Positions 34,758-45,087 of a stretch of DNA of 64,000 nucleotides are shown here, piece after piece. A program made the position numbers and the translations under genes. The notes beneath the pieces are model-generated. The model was not told the origin of the DNA. It searched no databases and saw only the letters and a program-made list of their open reading frames with translations. Within the stretch, counting starts at the first letter, position 1. Each line of letters opens with the position of its first letter. Source of the DNA: Rhodobacteraceae bacterium SB2 (GTDB taxonomy: Bacteria; Pseudomonadota; Alphaproteobacteria; Rhodobacterales; Rhodobacteraceae); contig LGRT01000004.1 of assembly GCA_001642945.1 (NCBI GenBank), positions 310,001-374,000 of the forward strand, written 5' to 3'.

Positions 34758-36344
34758 ATGAATTCACCAGTATCGCAGCGCCAGGAATCTGACCGCCACG
34801 CGCCTAAGAAACGTTTTTTATCCCTCTTTGCACGACCAGAAATCGGGCCGATTGGCGTGATGATCTTGTTGATGGGGATGCTTGGGTATTTCTCTATCCC
34901 GGTCGCCGAAGCCACCTGGAATCCCTTTAACGGGGAAGGCTTTAATGCGTTAGGAATACGCAACAACTTGCGGGTAATATCTCAACTTGGGATAATTGCG
35001 CTGGGTGCGGGATTGCTGATTATTGCCGGTGAATTTGATCTTTCGATTGGCTCAATGATTGGGTTTGCAGGGGCCTGTATGGCGATGATCCTGCGCTGGG
35101 GGTTCGCGGTTCTTATACCATATCTGTCCTTTGAGGGCGGTGTTCACATTGAATATTATACGCTGTTTTCGGTTGATCACGTCACGCCGATCTGGGCGAT
35201 ACTTATAACGCTTTGTTTCACATTAAGCTTTGGATGGATCCAAGGTTTCATCGTTGTGCGCTCTGGCTTGCCGTCCTTTATCGTGACTCTGGGCGGGCTG
35301 TTCTTCTTGCGCGGCCTCACAGAGGTGTCACTGCGGGCCTTTAATCACCGACCGGACCAAAGCGCGGGCTCAACAACTGTGACCGAAATTCCAGATTTGA
35401 AAAACATCATCGATCTGCCCGGCCATGGCGAGCTGAGCCGTTTGGACGCAAAATCTTTGCCCGAAGCAGATTTGGTCAGTCTGGCGCAAACGCTCTCTGG
35501 CGATGTGGTGGCCAGTATCACCGAGCGCCTCAGCTATACCTATAATCGAGTGGCCGAAGCCAAGACTGCCTTGATGGAAGCCAAAGGCGTAAAACCTTTG
35601 GAAAAAGCGTTGGAAAACGCCGTTCAATCGGGCAATGATTACATGGCCAACACAATCCGTGACAAAATTGCCAACTTCAAAATTGATCCGGTGACGCCCA
35701 AATCGGTCACGGAGGTGGATATCGCCCGCGCTTATATTGACACCGTTCCAACGGTGAACAAAGTGGCTGACTTTTTCGGGGGTAATATTTTGGAAGGCCT
35801 GTTCGATTGGCTGTATTTTCCGATCGATTGGAACACCAACAATTTTGGCAACCAATTCGCACCAGGCTTGTATTCCTGCGTGATGATCTGGATCATCCTA
35901 TCGATCGCCTGTTATATCGTGCTCAGCCGCACGCAAGCGGGCAACTGGATCTATTCAACGGGTGGCAACCTGAACGCGGCGCAAGCCAATGGTGTTCCAA
36001 CCAATAAAGTAAAAATATCGCTCTTTGTATTCTCGGCCTTCTGCGCCACGGTATTTGCCGCTTGCCAAGTGTTTGAGGTGAATACAAGTGACGCAGCCAA
36101 AGGCAATTTAAAAGAATTGGAAGCCATCGCTGCAGCGGTGATTGGCGGTTTGGTGATGACTGGGGGCTTTGGCACCGTAATGGGCATTATCGTCGGAGCC
36201 TTTATCTTTGGATTGGCCCGAGAAGCCTTTTTCTACATCCCGGGGATCGATGGATCCTTCTATAGGGTGTTCTTGGGTTTGGTGATTATCGCCTCAGCCT
36301 TGTTGAACGAAAACATCCGCAAACGTATCATGGGGAACATATAA
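34758..36344 (+). CDS. ABC transporter permease (BPD_transp_2/RbsC-like) with large periplasmic insertion
   Basis: Inner-membrane channel of the importer. Family motifs are GEFDLSIGSMIGFAG, LPSFIVTLGGLFFLRGLTEV and the cytoplasmic coupling segment GNWIYSTGGNLNAAQANGV. At 528 residues it is far longer than the usual 320-340. The extra length lies at about residues 196-364, between the LRG-containing helix and the helix before the coupling loop, a loop of roughly 40 residues in RbsC and predicted periplasmic. The insertion is mostly soluble and helix-rich, with many charged residues. ATG at 34758 rather than TTG at 34746. The ATPase gene follows after one base. Confidence 0.9.
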   Translation: MNSPVSQRQESDRHAPKKRFLSLFARPEIGPIGVMILLMGMLGYFSIPVAEATWNPFNGEGFNALGIRNNLRVISQLGIIALGAGLLIIAGEFDLSIGSMIGFAGACMAMILRWGFAVLIPYLSFEGGVHIEYYTLFSVDHVTPIWAILITLCFTLSFGWIQGFIVVRSGLPSFIVTLGGLFFLRGLTEVSLRAFNHRPDQSAGSTTVTEIPDLKNIIDLPGHGELSRLDAKSLPEADLVSLAQTLSGDVVASITERLSYTYNRVAEAKTALMEAKGVKPLEKALENAVQSGNDYMANTIRDKIANFKIDPVTPKSVTEVDIARAYIDTVPTVNKVADFFGGNILEGLFDWLYFPIDWNTNNFGNQFAPGLYSCVMIWIILSIACYIVLSRTQAGNWIYSTGGNLNAAQANGVPTNKVKISLFVFSAFCATVFAACQVFEVNTSDAAKGNLKELEAIAAAVIGGLVMTGGFGTVMGIIVGAFIFGLAREAFFYIPGIDGSFYRVFLGLVIIASALLNENIRKRIMGNI

Positions 36345-36345
36345 A

Positions 36346-37137
36346 ATGGCACAAACAAGCAGCACACCCCTGATCAAAACAAGCGGTCTGGTGAAAAAAT
36401 TTGGATCCTTCACCGCGCTGAACGGTGTTGATCTGGAAATATACCCTGGCGAAGTGCATGCTTTGCTCGGGGATAACGGCGCCGGCAAATCAACGCTGAT
36501 TAAAATCTTGTCGGGCGTCCATGCTCCCACAGATGGCAGCATTGAAATCGAAGGCAAACCGGTGCAGTTTAACTCGCCCCGCGACGCAAGCGATGCCGGC
36601 ATCGGCACCGTGTATCAGGATCTGGCCTTGAACGCGCTGACATCGGTAACGCGGAATTTCTTTTTGGGCCGTGAAATTACCAGCTTCAACAGCTCTTTTG
36701 GACTGATGAAAATGAAAGAAATGGATCGGATCACCGCGGAAGAAATGGCGAAGATCGGCATTAATATTGCGGATCCGGATCAAGCGGTTGGCACAATGTC
36801 AGGGGGGCAGCGCCAGACATTGGCGATTGCGCGCGCCATTTATTTTGGCGCAAAAGTGCTGATCTTGGATGAGCCCACCTCAGCCTTGGGCCAAAAGCAA
36901 CAAATGGAAGTTCTAAAAACCATCAAACGGGTTCAAAAACTGGGTGATATCGCGATTATTTTGATCACGCATAACGAGATACATGCGCGGTTGATCGCAG
37001 ACCGCTTTACCTTTTTATCATTGGGCGAGGTGATCGGCAGTGGCTCAGCAGAAGATCTGGCTGGCGATGACATTAAGCGCTTGATGGCAGGGGGCGCCGA
37101 AATTGGCGATTTGGCCAAAGAGCTTGAAGGCGTTTAA
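36346..37137 (+). CDS. ABC transporter ATP-binding protein
   Basis: 263 residues with a single nucleotide-binding domain. Walker A is GDNGAGKST (about 45-53), the Q-loop is YQDLALN, the signature is MSGGQRQ, Walker B is VLILDEPTSALG and the H-loop is ITHN. RbsA/XylG-type ATPases of this importer class are often double-domain (about 500 residues); this short form resembles the FrcA/XylG-like single-domain type and must act as a dimer. Last gene of the importer operon, followed by a strong terminator. Confidence 0.92.
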   Translation: MAQTSSTPLIKTSGLVKKFGSFTALNGVDLEIYPGEVHALLGDNGAGKSTLIKILSGVHAPTDGSIEIEGKPVQFNSPRDASDAGIGTVYQDLALNALTSVTRNFFLGREITSFNSSFGLMKMKEMDRITAEEMAKIGINIADPDQAVGTMSGGQRQTLAIARAIYFGAKVLILDEPTSALGQKQQMEVLKTIKRVQKLGDIAIILITHNEIHARLIADRFTFLSLGEVIGSGSAEDLAGDDIKRLMAGGAEIGDLAKELEGV

Positions 37138-37164
37138 ACCGCATCACTGTTTTGAATAGAAATG

Positions 37165-37204
37165 AAAAACAGCCGCTCGTTTGATAAATTGAGCGGCTGT
37201 TTTT
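37165..37204. terminator. Bidirectional intrinsic terminator
   Basis: A 14-bp perfect stem (37165-37178 with 37191-37204) and 12-nt loop, bordered by A-run on the left and T-run on the right, so it gives a U-tract in both directions. It ends the importer operon and can also serve the minus-strand lipoprotein gene. Confidence 0.9.
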
Positions 37205-37336
37205 ATATATGCTTTTTCCACTATAGCGTCTCAATCCATTCTGCTGACCGCTCAGATTGCAACCGTTTTGCGAAAACCTGATGCAACACCACATGGCGCA
37301 GCGTTGCGTCTGCGCAGAAAGAAATCAACGCGCGAT

Positions 37337-37627
37337 TTAAATTTTTTCAACCGTCCGCGGCTTTGCGTTTTGGCCAAAACGCTTCTTAATTTCGCGCTTT
37401 AAACGCGCACCCTCTGCCACACATATCTTATCAGCCGTTTCTTTGCTCATAGATTTGGGCCGCGTGATCGAGGTATCCCACATGATTAAATCCAGCGCGT
37501 AAAGCTGGCACACCACAAGCCCTTCTGGCGTTTTTAATCGAATTGGGGTTGTTTCATGTTCTTTTTTATTCGCGCAACCGGTGATTGTAAACAACGCGCA
37601 GAATAAGCATAAAAATAATAAACGCAT
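37337..37627 (-). CDS. Small predicted lipoprotein
   Basis: 96 residues. The N-terminus MRLLFLCLFCALFTITGC ends in a lipobox-like ITGC, predicting a lipid-anchored Cys at 18. The mature part is short and charged, with two further Cys residues (in VVCQLYALD and DKICVAEG). GAGG precedes the ATG by 5 bases. I do not recognise a family. Stands alone between the importer operon and the second FAD-GcvT gene. Confidence 0.7.
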   Translation of the reverse strand: MRLLFLCLFCALFTITGCANKKEHETTPIRLKTPEGLVVCQLYALDLIMWDTSITRPKSMSKETADKICVAEGARLKREIKKRFGQNAKPRTVEKI

Positions 37628-37845
37628 TAGAGCCTCATAAAATGAAATAGTAAAAAGTTATAAAATATACATGTAATTAACGCTTCAAAAGGCCTGGAGG
37701 CAAGGCTTATATTTCCCAGCCGTTTAAATCGTTTAACAAATAACTCTGATAAGTTTGCTCTATCGGGCGCACAGCGTTTTGGACTGGGGATCTAAAAGAG
37801 CCAGCTGACAGAATAAAAATCATATAGGTTTACGTGGCTGGCGCC

Positions 37846-40347
37846 CTACCCATCTATACGGATAACTTTATTTGAGGGATCATAAGGGCTGTCTTCTGTC
37901 ACTTCAGAAGGCCATAATTGGTCAAGGATTTTTACTTGCAATTTTGTGCCCGGCACGGCCAATTCAGGACGCACATATCCCAGCCCGATTGCGCGCTCGA
38001 ACGCCACGGAATAGCCCCCTGAAGTCAAACGGCCAACGCGCTCTCCTTCAGGCGTATAAACCGCCTCGCGCCCCCACGGATCTGCATCATCGGGGCCGTC
38101 AATCAACATGGTGACGCATTTTGAACGAACGCCCAGCGCTTGCATGGCATCTTTTCCATTAAACGCTTTTGTCAGGTCAACAAAGCGCGGCAGATCTGCT
38201 TCAAGCGGGGTTGCATCCCGGCCAAGCTCGTTGCCAAAAGCCCGATATGATTTTTCAAGCCGCAGCCAATTCTGTGCCCGCGCGCCCACCAATTTCATCC
38301 CATGCGCCGCGCCGGCAGCTTCCAGCAGATCGAACAAATAATTCTGCATTTCAATCGGATGGTGCAACTCCCAGCCCAATTCACCCGTATAGGCGACCCG
38401 AATCGCATTGACGGGGCACATACCCAATTCGATTTGGCGCGCGCTCAACCACGGAAAACGATTATTTGACAAAGCGGTTTCTGGATCAGAATCTTTGATA
38501 ACAGCCTTCAAAACATCGCGCGATTTTGGCCCTGCAATGGCAAAAACACCCCATTGCGTGGTCACATCCTGCACTTCGACATAGCCAAATTCTGGCGCTT
38601 TATCCGCAGCGCTTTTACGCAGAAAATCACCATCATAATCTGTCCAGGCTCCGGCTGAGACAAGGTAGAAAGCATCTTCGGCCAAACGGACAATCGTATA
38701 TTCGGTGCGCGTGGTGCCAGCAGAGGTAAGCGCATAGGTTAGGTTTATACGGCCGGTTTTGGGCAGTTTATTGCAGGTAAACCAATCTAAAAACTGCGCC
38801 GCACCCGGACCTTTCACCATATGTTTGGCGAAGGCCGTGGCGTCGATCAGGCCAACCCCCTCACGGATGGCTTTGGCTTCGGTAATGGCGGCCTGCCACC
38901 ATCCACCGCGGCGAAAGCTGCGCGCGTCATGATCAAAATTATCATCCGCATCTAGGGGGCCAAAATAATTGGGGCGTTCAAATCCGTTTACGCAGCCAAA
39001 CTGTGCTCCGCGCGCCTTTTGCCGATCATAAGCCGGCCCAGTGCGCAAGGGCCGGCAGGCCGGGCGCTCTTCGTCAGGATGGTGCAGAATATACACATGC
39101 TCATAGGCTTCTTCATTCTTGCGCGCGGTATAATCGGTGGTAATCCAATTGCCATAGCGCTTGGGATCAAGCGAGGCCATATCAATCTCGGCCTCTCCTT
39201 CAACCATCATTTGCGCCAAATAATACCCCGTGCCGCCGGCCGCGGTGATGCCAAAGGAAAACCCTTCCGCCAGCCACATATTTCGCAGCCCGGGCGCAGG
39301 GCCCACCAGCGGGTTTCCGTCGGGCGTGTAACAAATAGGTCCGTTGAAATCATCTTTCAATCCGACGGTTTCTGTTGAGGGGATACGGTGGATCATCGAC
39401 ATATATTCTTCTTCGATCCGCTCCAAATCCAAGGGAAACAGATCAGCTCTAAAACTGTCAGGCACGCCATATTCGAACCGCGCGGGCGCGTTGCGCTCAT
39501 ATGGGCCTAAAATCCAACCGCCGCGCTCTTCGCGCACGTACCATTTGGCATCCGCATCGCGCAACACGGGATGCTCACCATTTTCTTTACGCCATTCCAC
39601 AAGCGCCGGATCCGGCTCGGTAACGATAAATTGATGCTCAACGGGGATCGCTGTGTTTTTGATGCCCAATAATTGTGCCGTGCGCTGGGCATGATTGCCG
39701 GTTGCGGTCACAACATGCTCGGCATACACAATAACCTGCTCGTCGGACGCCAGCAGATTTCCACCTTTTTCAACCATTTTACTGAGCGTGACTTTCCACT
39801 CACTTCCCGTCCATTCATAAGCATCGGCCTGCCATTTCCGTTCGATCACTACGCCGCGCTGGCGTGCGCCCTTGGCCATCGCCATGGTCACATCAGCGGG
39901 GTTAATATAACCATCCGTAGGGTGATAAATGGCGCCTTGCAAATCATCACAATGCACAAGGGGATAGCGGGATTTGATCTGCTTGGCCGACAGCCATTCA
40001 TAGGGCACACCGCAACTTTCTGCAGTGGTCGCATAGACCATATATTCATCCATACGCTCTTTGGTCTGCGCCATACGCAAGTTCCCCACGATCGAAAACC
40101 CCGCATTCAAGCCAGTTTCCGCTTCCAGCGTTTTATAAAATTCTACTGAATATTGGTGAATATGGGTGGTGGCATACGACATGTTAAACAATGGCAAAAG
40201 CCCGGCTGCGTGCCAGGTAGAGCCCGATGTCAGCTCATCGCGCTCTAAAAGCATCACATCATCCCAACCGGCCCGCGCCAAATGATAGGCGATCGAGGTT
40301 CCAACGGCACCACCGCCAACGATAAGGGCTTTGACATGTGTCTTCAT
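37846..40347 (-). CDS. Second FAD-GcvT dehydrogenase (dimethylglycine/sarcosine dehydrogenase-like)
   Basis: 833 residues. FAD domain starts VKALIVGGGAVGTSIAYHL (5-23); SGSTWHAAG has His46 at the covalent-FAD position of mammalian dimethylglycine dehydrogenase; the C-terminal half (about 460-830) is GcvT-like with YTGELGWELHHP and RLTSGGYSVAFERAIGLGYV. It is a paralogue of the protein at 13595 with the same architecture but clearly different sequence. GAGATT precedes the ATG at 40347; a start at 40431 would add an unsupported 28 residues. Its transcription unit stands alone, so its substrate among methylated amino acids is unknown. Confidence 0.88.
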   Translation of the reverse strand: MKTHVKALIVGGGAVGTSIAYHLARAGWDDVMLLERDELTSGSTWHAAGLLPLFNMSYATTHIHQYSVEFYKTLEAETGLNAGFSIVGNLRMAQTKERMDEYMVYATTAESCGVPYEWLSAKQIKSRYPLVHCDDLQGAIYHPTDGYINPADVTMAMAKGARQRGVVIERKWQADAYEWTGSEWKVTLSKMVEKGGNLLASDEQVIVYAEHVVTATGNHAQRTAQLLGIKNTAIPVEHQFIVTEPDPALVEWRKENGEHPVLRDADAKWYVREERGGWILGPYERNAPARFEYGVPDSFRADLFPLDLERIEEEYMSMIHRIPSTETVGLKDDFNGPICYTPDGNPLVGPAPGLRNMWLAEGFSFGITAAGGTGYYLAQMMVEGEAEIDMASLDPKRYGNWITTDYTARKNEEAYEHVYILHHPDEERPACRPLRTGPAYDRQKARGAQFGCVNGFERPNYFGPLDADDNFDHDARSFRRGGWWQAAITEAKAIREGVGLIDATAFAKHMVKGPGAAQFLDWFTCNKLPKTGRINLTYALTSAGTTRTEYTIVRLAEDAFYLVSAGAWTDYDGDFLRKSAADKAPEFGYVEVQDVTTQWGVFAIAGPKSRDVLKAVIKDSDPETALSNNRFPWLSARQIELGMCPVNAIRVAYTGELGWELHHPIEMQNYLFDLLEAAGAAHGMKLVGARAQNWLRLEKSYRAFGNELGRDATPLEADLPRFVDLTKAFNGKDAMQALGVRSKCVTMLIDGPDDADPWGREAVYTPEGERVGRLTSGGYSVAFERAIGLGYVRPELAVPGTKLQVKILDQLWPSEVTEDSPYDPSNKVIRIDG

Positions 40348-41689
<1,342 letters not shown>

Positions 41690-41718
41690 TAAACGCTCCA
41701 ACTGACCGAGAGGTTCAC

Positions 41719-42621
41719 TTGGCCAATGATCGAAAAAATAACCAAGATTACGCAGGATCTGTTCGGCGGATCACTCTTGTCATGCTTGTCAGCATCTTGC
41801 TGCTGTTTTTTGCGATTTGGCGCATTGATAATCCCAGAATCGAGCGTTTAAGAGCTGATGTTATCGACACGATAATACCGCATTTCGAATGGGTATTGCG
41901 ACCCGCCACTTGGGCCGGGCGGGTTCTTGAAAATTCCCAAAGCTACCAAGCCTTATATCAGCAGAATCAAGAGCTGAACCGCGAATTGCAAAAAATGAAA
42001 AGCTGGAAGGAAGCCGCGCTGCAACTTGAGCAGGAAAATGCGCGCCTGCTCGATCTTAATAATTTGCGGCAAGATCCAACGCTCACGCATGTCAGCGGGA
42101 TTGTCATCGCCGATAGCGGCTCGCCTTTTCGCCAATCCGTATTGTTAAATGTCGGCGCACAAGACGGCATCCGCGATGGCTGGCCCGCGATGGATGGGCT
42201 TGGTTTGGTGGGGCGTATTTCGGGTGTTGGCCAAGAAACCAGCCGGGTGATCCTGCTGACCGATAATGCCAGCCGTATCCCTGTGATTATCCAACCTTCG
42301 GGACAACGCGCTTTTGTGTCGGGCGATAACTCAAACGCTCCGCTTATAGATTTTCTGGAAGATGCCGATGCGGTGCGGCCCGGCGATAGAATATCTACCT
42401 CCGGCGATAGCGGTGTTTTACCAGCCGGTTTGTTGATCGGGCAGCTCGCGCTGGATCCGAACAACCGCTTGCGGGTGCGGCTATCCGCGGATTACGAACG
42501 CCTTGAGTTCTTGCGGGTTTTACGCACCAGCGCGCCGCCCAGTATTTCGGGCACGGGCGACTTGCTGGTGCCCGATGCGCCTGCATCGACTCAAAATGTT
42601 AAGGCACTTCAAGATGGCTGA
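41719..42621 (+). CDS. mreC: Rod shape-determining protein MreC
   Basis: 300 residues. One N-terminal transmembrane segment (ITLVMLVSILLLFFAIW, about 18-34), a coiled coil (about 72-112, NQELNRELQKMKSWKEAA) and two periplasmic beta domains. TTG start at 41719 with GAGAGG upstream; no in-frame ATG lies before the membrane helix. Bridges MreB/RodA-PBP2 in the periplasm. The tail after 280 is Pro/Ala/Ser-rich and short compared with some Rhodobacterales MreC. Confidence 0.92.
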   Translation: MANDRKNNQDYAGSVRRITLVMLVSILLLFFAIWRIDNPRIERLRADVIDTIIPHFEWVLRPATWAGRVLENSQSYQALYQQNQELNRELQKMKSWKEAALQLEQENARLLDLNNLRQDPTLTHVSGIVIADSGSPFRQSVLLNVGAQDGIRDGWPAMDGLGLVGRISGVGQETSRVILLTDNASRIPVIIQPSGQRAFVSGDNSNAPLIDFLEDADAVRPGDRISTSGDSGVLPAGLLIGQLALDPNNRLRVRLSADYERLEFLRVLRTSAPPSISGTGDLLVPDAPASTQNVKALQDG

Positions 42622-43156
42622 AACACCCGCTGCCCAAATCTGGACCTATCGCGGCCTTTTAGCCACGCTTGCTTTTGGTCTTATGCTGTTTGAGCTTTTG
42701 CCCTTCATGACCGCCGATGATAGCTGGTTAATGCCGAATATGACCCTTGCCTTGCTCTGTGCTTGGGCGGTTCGACGCCCCGAATTCACGCCCCCTTTGT
42801 TGATTGCAGGGGTGATCCTGTTGGAAGACCTGTTATTACAGCGTCCCCCCGGGCTTTTGGCAGCGCTGAGCCTGCTGGCACTTGAATGGCTTAAACAGCG
42901 CAGCGCACGCCCAGAAAGTTTTTCACTGGCGCTTGAATATCTCAGCGTGACGGGTTTGGTTATTTCGATCGCGCTGGCAAACCGCCTTATCTTGGCGTTG
43001 GTCTTAACCCCGCAACCCGCCGTTGCGCTTGCGCTTTCAGAAATCTTGACGACGCTTTTATTTTATCCAGTTGCTGTGGCGTTCAGCCATTTTCTGATGG
43101 GTGTGCGTAAACCACATCCAAGAGATGGGAAACAGGCCCAAGGAGCCCGTCTATGA
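42614..43156 (+). CDS. mreD: Rod shape-determining protein MreD
   Basis: 180 residues, about five hydrophobic helices. The ATG at 42614 overlaps the end of mreC by 8 bases, which suits this operon; a start at 42503 would be embedded in mreC. MreD is poorly conserved, so the call rests on hydropathy, size and its position between mreC and mrdA. Confidence 0.85.
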   Translation: MAETPAAQIWTYRGLLATLAFGLMLFELLPFMTADDSWLMPNMTLALLCAWAVRRPEFTPPLLIAGVILLEDLLLQRPPGLLAALSLLALEWLKQRSARPESFSLALEYLSVTGLVISIALANRLILALVLTPQPAVALALSEILTTLLFYPVAVAFSHFLMGVRKPHPRDGKQAQGARL

Positions 43157-45087
43157 AACGCCCCGTCTCAACACCCAAGCATAGCTTGAACCGGCGCAGC
43201 CTTGTGGTTGGCGCCCTGCAGCTGGGATTTGCCGGGGCGCTGGCCGCGCGTCTGCGCCATTTGCAAATCACCCAAGCCGATCAATATCGCCTATTGGCCG
43301 AGGAAAATAGAATTAACATCCGCCTGATTGCCCCAGAGCGCGGCGAAATTTACGACCGCAACGGCGTGTTCCTAGCGCGCAACGAACAAAGCTATCGCAT
43401 CACATTGGTGAAAGAAGACGCCGGCGACGTACGTAAATTACTGATGCAATTGGCGCAGCTTATCACGCTCAGCGCAGAAGATATAGAACGTAGCGTGTTA
43501 GAAACACAGCGCAGCGCGCCCTTTCTACCTGTCACGATCATTGATCGCGTCAGCTGGGAAGACATTGCCAAAGTGGCCATAAATGCCCCATCTTTGCCCG
43601 GCATCACACCAGAGGTTGGGCTGTCGAGGCATTATCCTTTAGGTCCGAATTTTGCCCATATCGTGGGGTATGTTGGGCCGGTAAGTGACCGCGACCTTAA
43701 TCGCTCTGAAGATCCAGACCCGCTGTTGCGCATCCCACGCTTTCAAATCGGAAAAGTGGGCGTTGAAGCCAAATATGAAGAAGATTTACGCGGGCGGGCG
43801 GGCGCCAAACATGTCGAGGTGAACGCGCAAGGGCGCGTGATGCGCGAGCTAGAACGCCGCGAGGGTAATTCTGGACGTAATTTACAGATCACCGTTGATG
43901 CAGGGTTGCAGAATTATGTCCAGGCGCGGCTGGGTGAAGAAAGCGCCTCAGCTGTCGTTATGGATTGTAACTCAGGCGATATTTTGGCGATTGCCTCTTC
44001 GCCAAGCTACGATCCCAACAAATTTGTCCGTGGTATCTCTTTTGATGATTATGGCGTGTTGCGCGACAATGACCATCGCCCTTTGGCCTCTAAAACCGTG
44101 CAAGATGCGTATCCGCCCGGCTCAACCTTTAAAATGGTCACCGCGCTTGCCGGTTTGGAAGATGGTATTTTAGATCCCAATGCGCGCGTATTTTGCCCCG
44201 GCCATCTGGATGTTTCAAATCGGAAATTTCACTGCTGGAAAACAGGGGGGCACGGGCAAGTCAATTTAGAACAATCCTTGCGCGAAAGCTGTGATGTCTT
44301 TTATTATGATCTTGCGCTTAAACTGGGGATCGAAAAAATTTCTGCGATGGCAACAAAGCTGGGTATTGGCGTCAAACACAATATCCCAATGTCGGCCGAA
44401 ACCACGGGCCTCAGCCCTAATAAAGATTGGAAATTGATAAATCGGGGCTCTGAGTGGGTGATCGGGGATACGGTCAACGCATCAATTGGCCAAGGCTTTG
44501 TGCTCAGTTCTCCACTACAATTGGCGGTGATGACCGCGCGCATTGCAAGCGGTAAGAATATTCAGGCGCGCTTGATAAAAGCCCAAGCCGGTGCAACGAT
44601 CACCGATCCAAAACCCAGATCTTTGGGTCTGAATGAAAACAATCTGCGGTTTCTGCGCCGCGCAATGTATGAGGTGAGCAATAATCGGCGTGGAACGGCG
44701 TATGGGTCACGGATTATCGAGCAGTCAATGCGCATGGCCGGTAAAACCGGAACCAGCCAAGTGCGGAACATTACTGAAAGCGAACGGCGCCGCGGCGTGT
44801 CCAAAAATGAAGAGCTTGAATGGAACAAGCGCGACCATGCCTTATTTGTGAATTTTGCACCGTTTGATGCGCCGAAAATCGCCGTAGCCGTGGTGGTGGA
44901 ACATGGTGGAAGCGGATCTGCAACAGCCGCGCCACTGGCGCGCGATATCACGCTACAAGCGCTTTACGGCGATCAACCACCGCTTTCTGCTTATCCAACC
45001 AAAGATCGCGATAAGATCAAAAAGCAACAAGCAGATCTGCGCAAAACCCTTCCCCGGTTAGAGCGGTTTCAGAGGGGCCGTGTATGA
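43153..45087 (+). CDS. mrdA: Penicillin-binding protein 2 (elongasome transpeptidase)
   Basis: 644 residues, class B PBP. Short N-terminus, membrane segment (about 13-32), pedestal domain with RGEIYDRNGVFLARN, and the transpeptidase domain with SxxK in YPPGSTFK (Ser324), SCD as SxN-equivalent, and KTGTSQ near 530. Cross-links peptidoglycan during cell elongation with RodA. ATGA overlap with mreD and with rodA shows strict co-translation. Confidence 0.96.
   Translation: MKRPVSTPKHSLNRRSLVVGALQLGFAGALAARLRHLQITQADQYRLLAEENRINIRLIAPERGEIYDRNGVFLARNEQSYRITLVKEDAGDVRKLLMQLAQLITLSAEDIERSVLETQRSAPFLPVTIIDRVSWEDIAKVAINAPSLPGITPEVGLSRHYPLGPNFAHIVGYVGPVSDRDLNRSEDPDPLLRIPRFQIGKVGVEAKYEEDLRGRAGAKHVEVNAQGRVMRELERREGNSGRNLQITVDAGLQNYVQARLGEESASAVVMDCNSGDILAIASSPSYDPNKFVRGISFDDYGVLRDNDHRPLASKTVQDAYPPGSTFKMVTALAGLEDGILDPNARVFCPGHLDVSNRKFHCWKTGGHGQVNLEQSLRESCDVFYYDLALKLGIEKISAMATKLGIGVKHNIPMSAETTGLSPNKDWKLINRGSEWVIGDTVNASIGQGFVLSSPLQLAVMTARIASGKNIQARLIKAQAGATITDPKPRSLGLNENNLRFLRRAMYEVSNNRRGTAYGSRIIEQSMRMAGKTGTSQVRNITESERRRGVSKNEELEWNKRDHALFVNFAPFDAPKIAVAVVVEHGGSGSATAAPLARDITLQALYGDQPPLSAYPTKDRDKIKKQQADLRKTLPRLERFQRGRV

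Noticed and set aside
37253-37275. Possible fourth LacI site, TTGCAACCG followed by TTTTGCGAA
   Set aside because: Only one half-site is good and the spacing is off by a base; it lies after the importer terminator and before no regulon gene.
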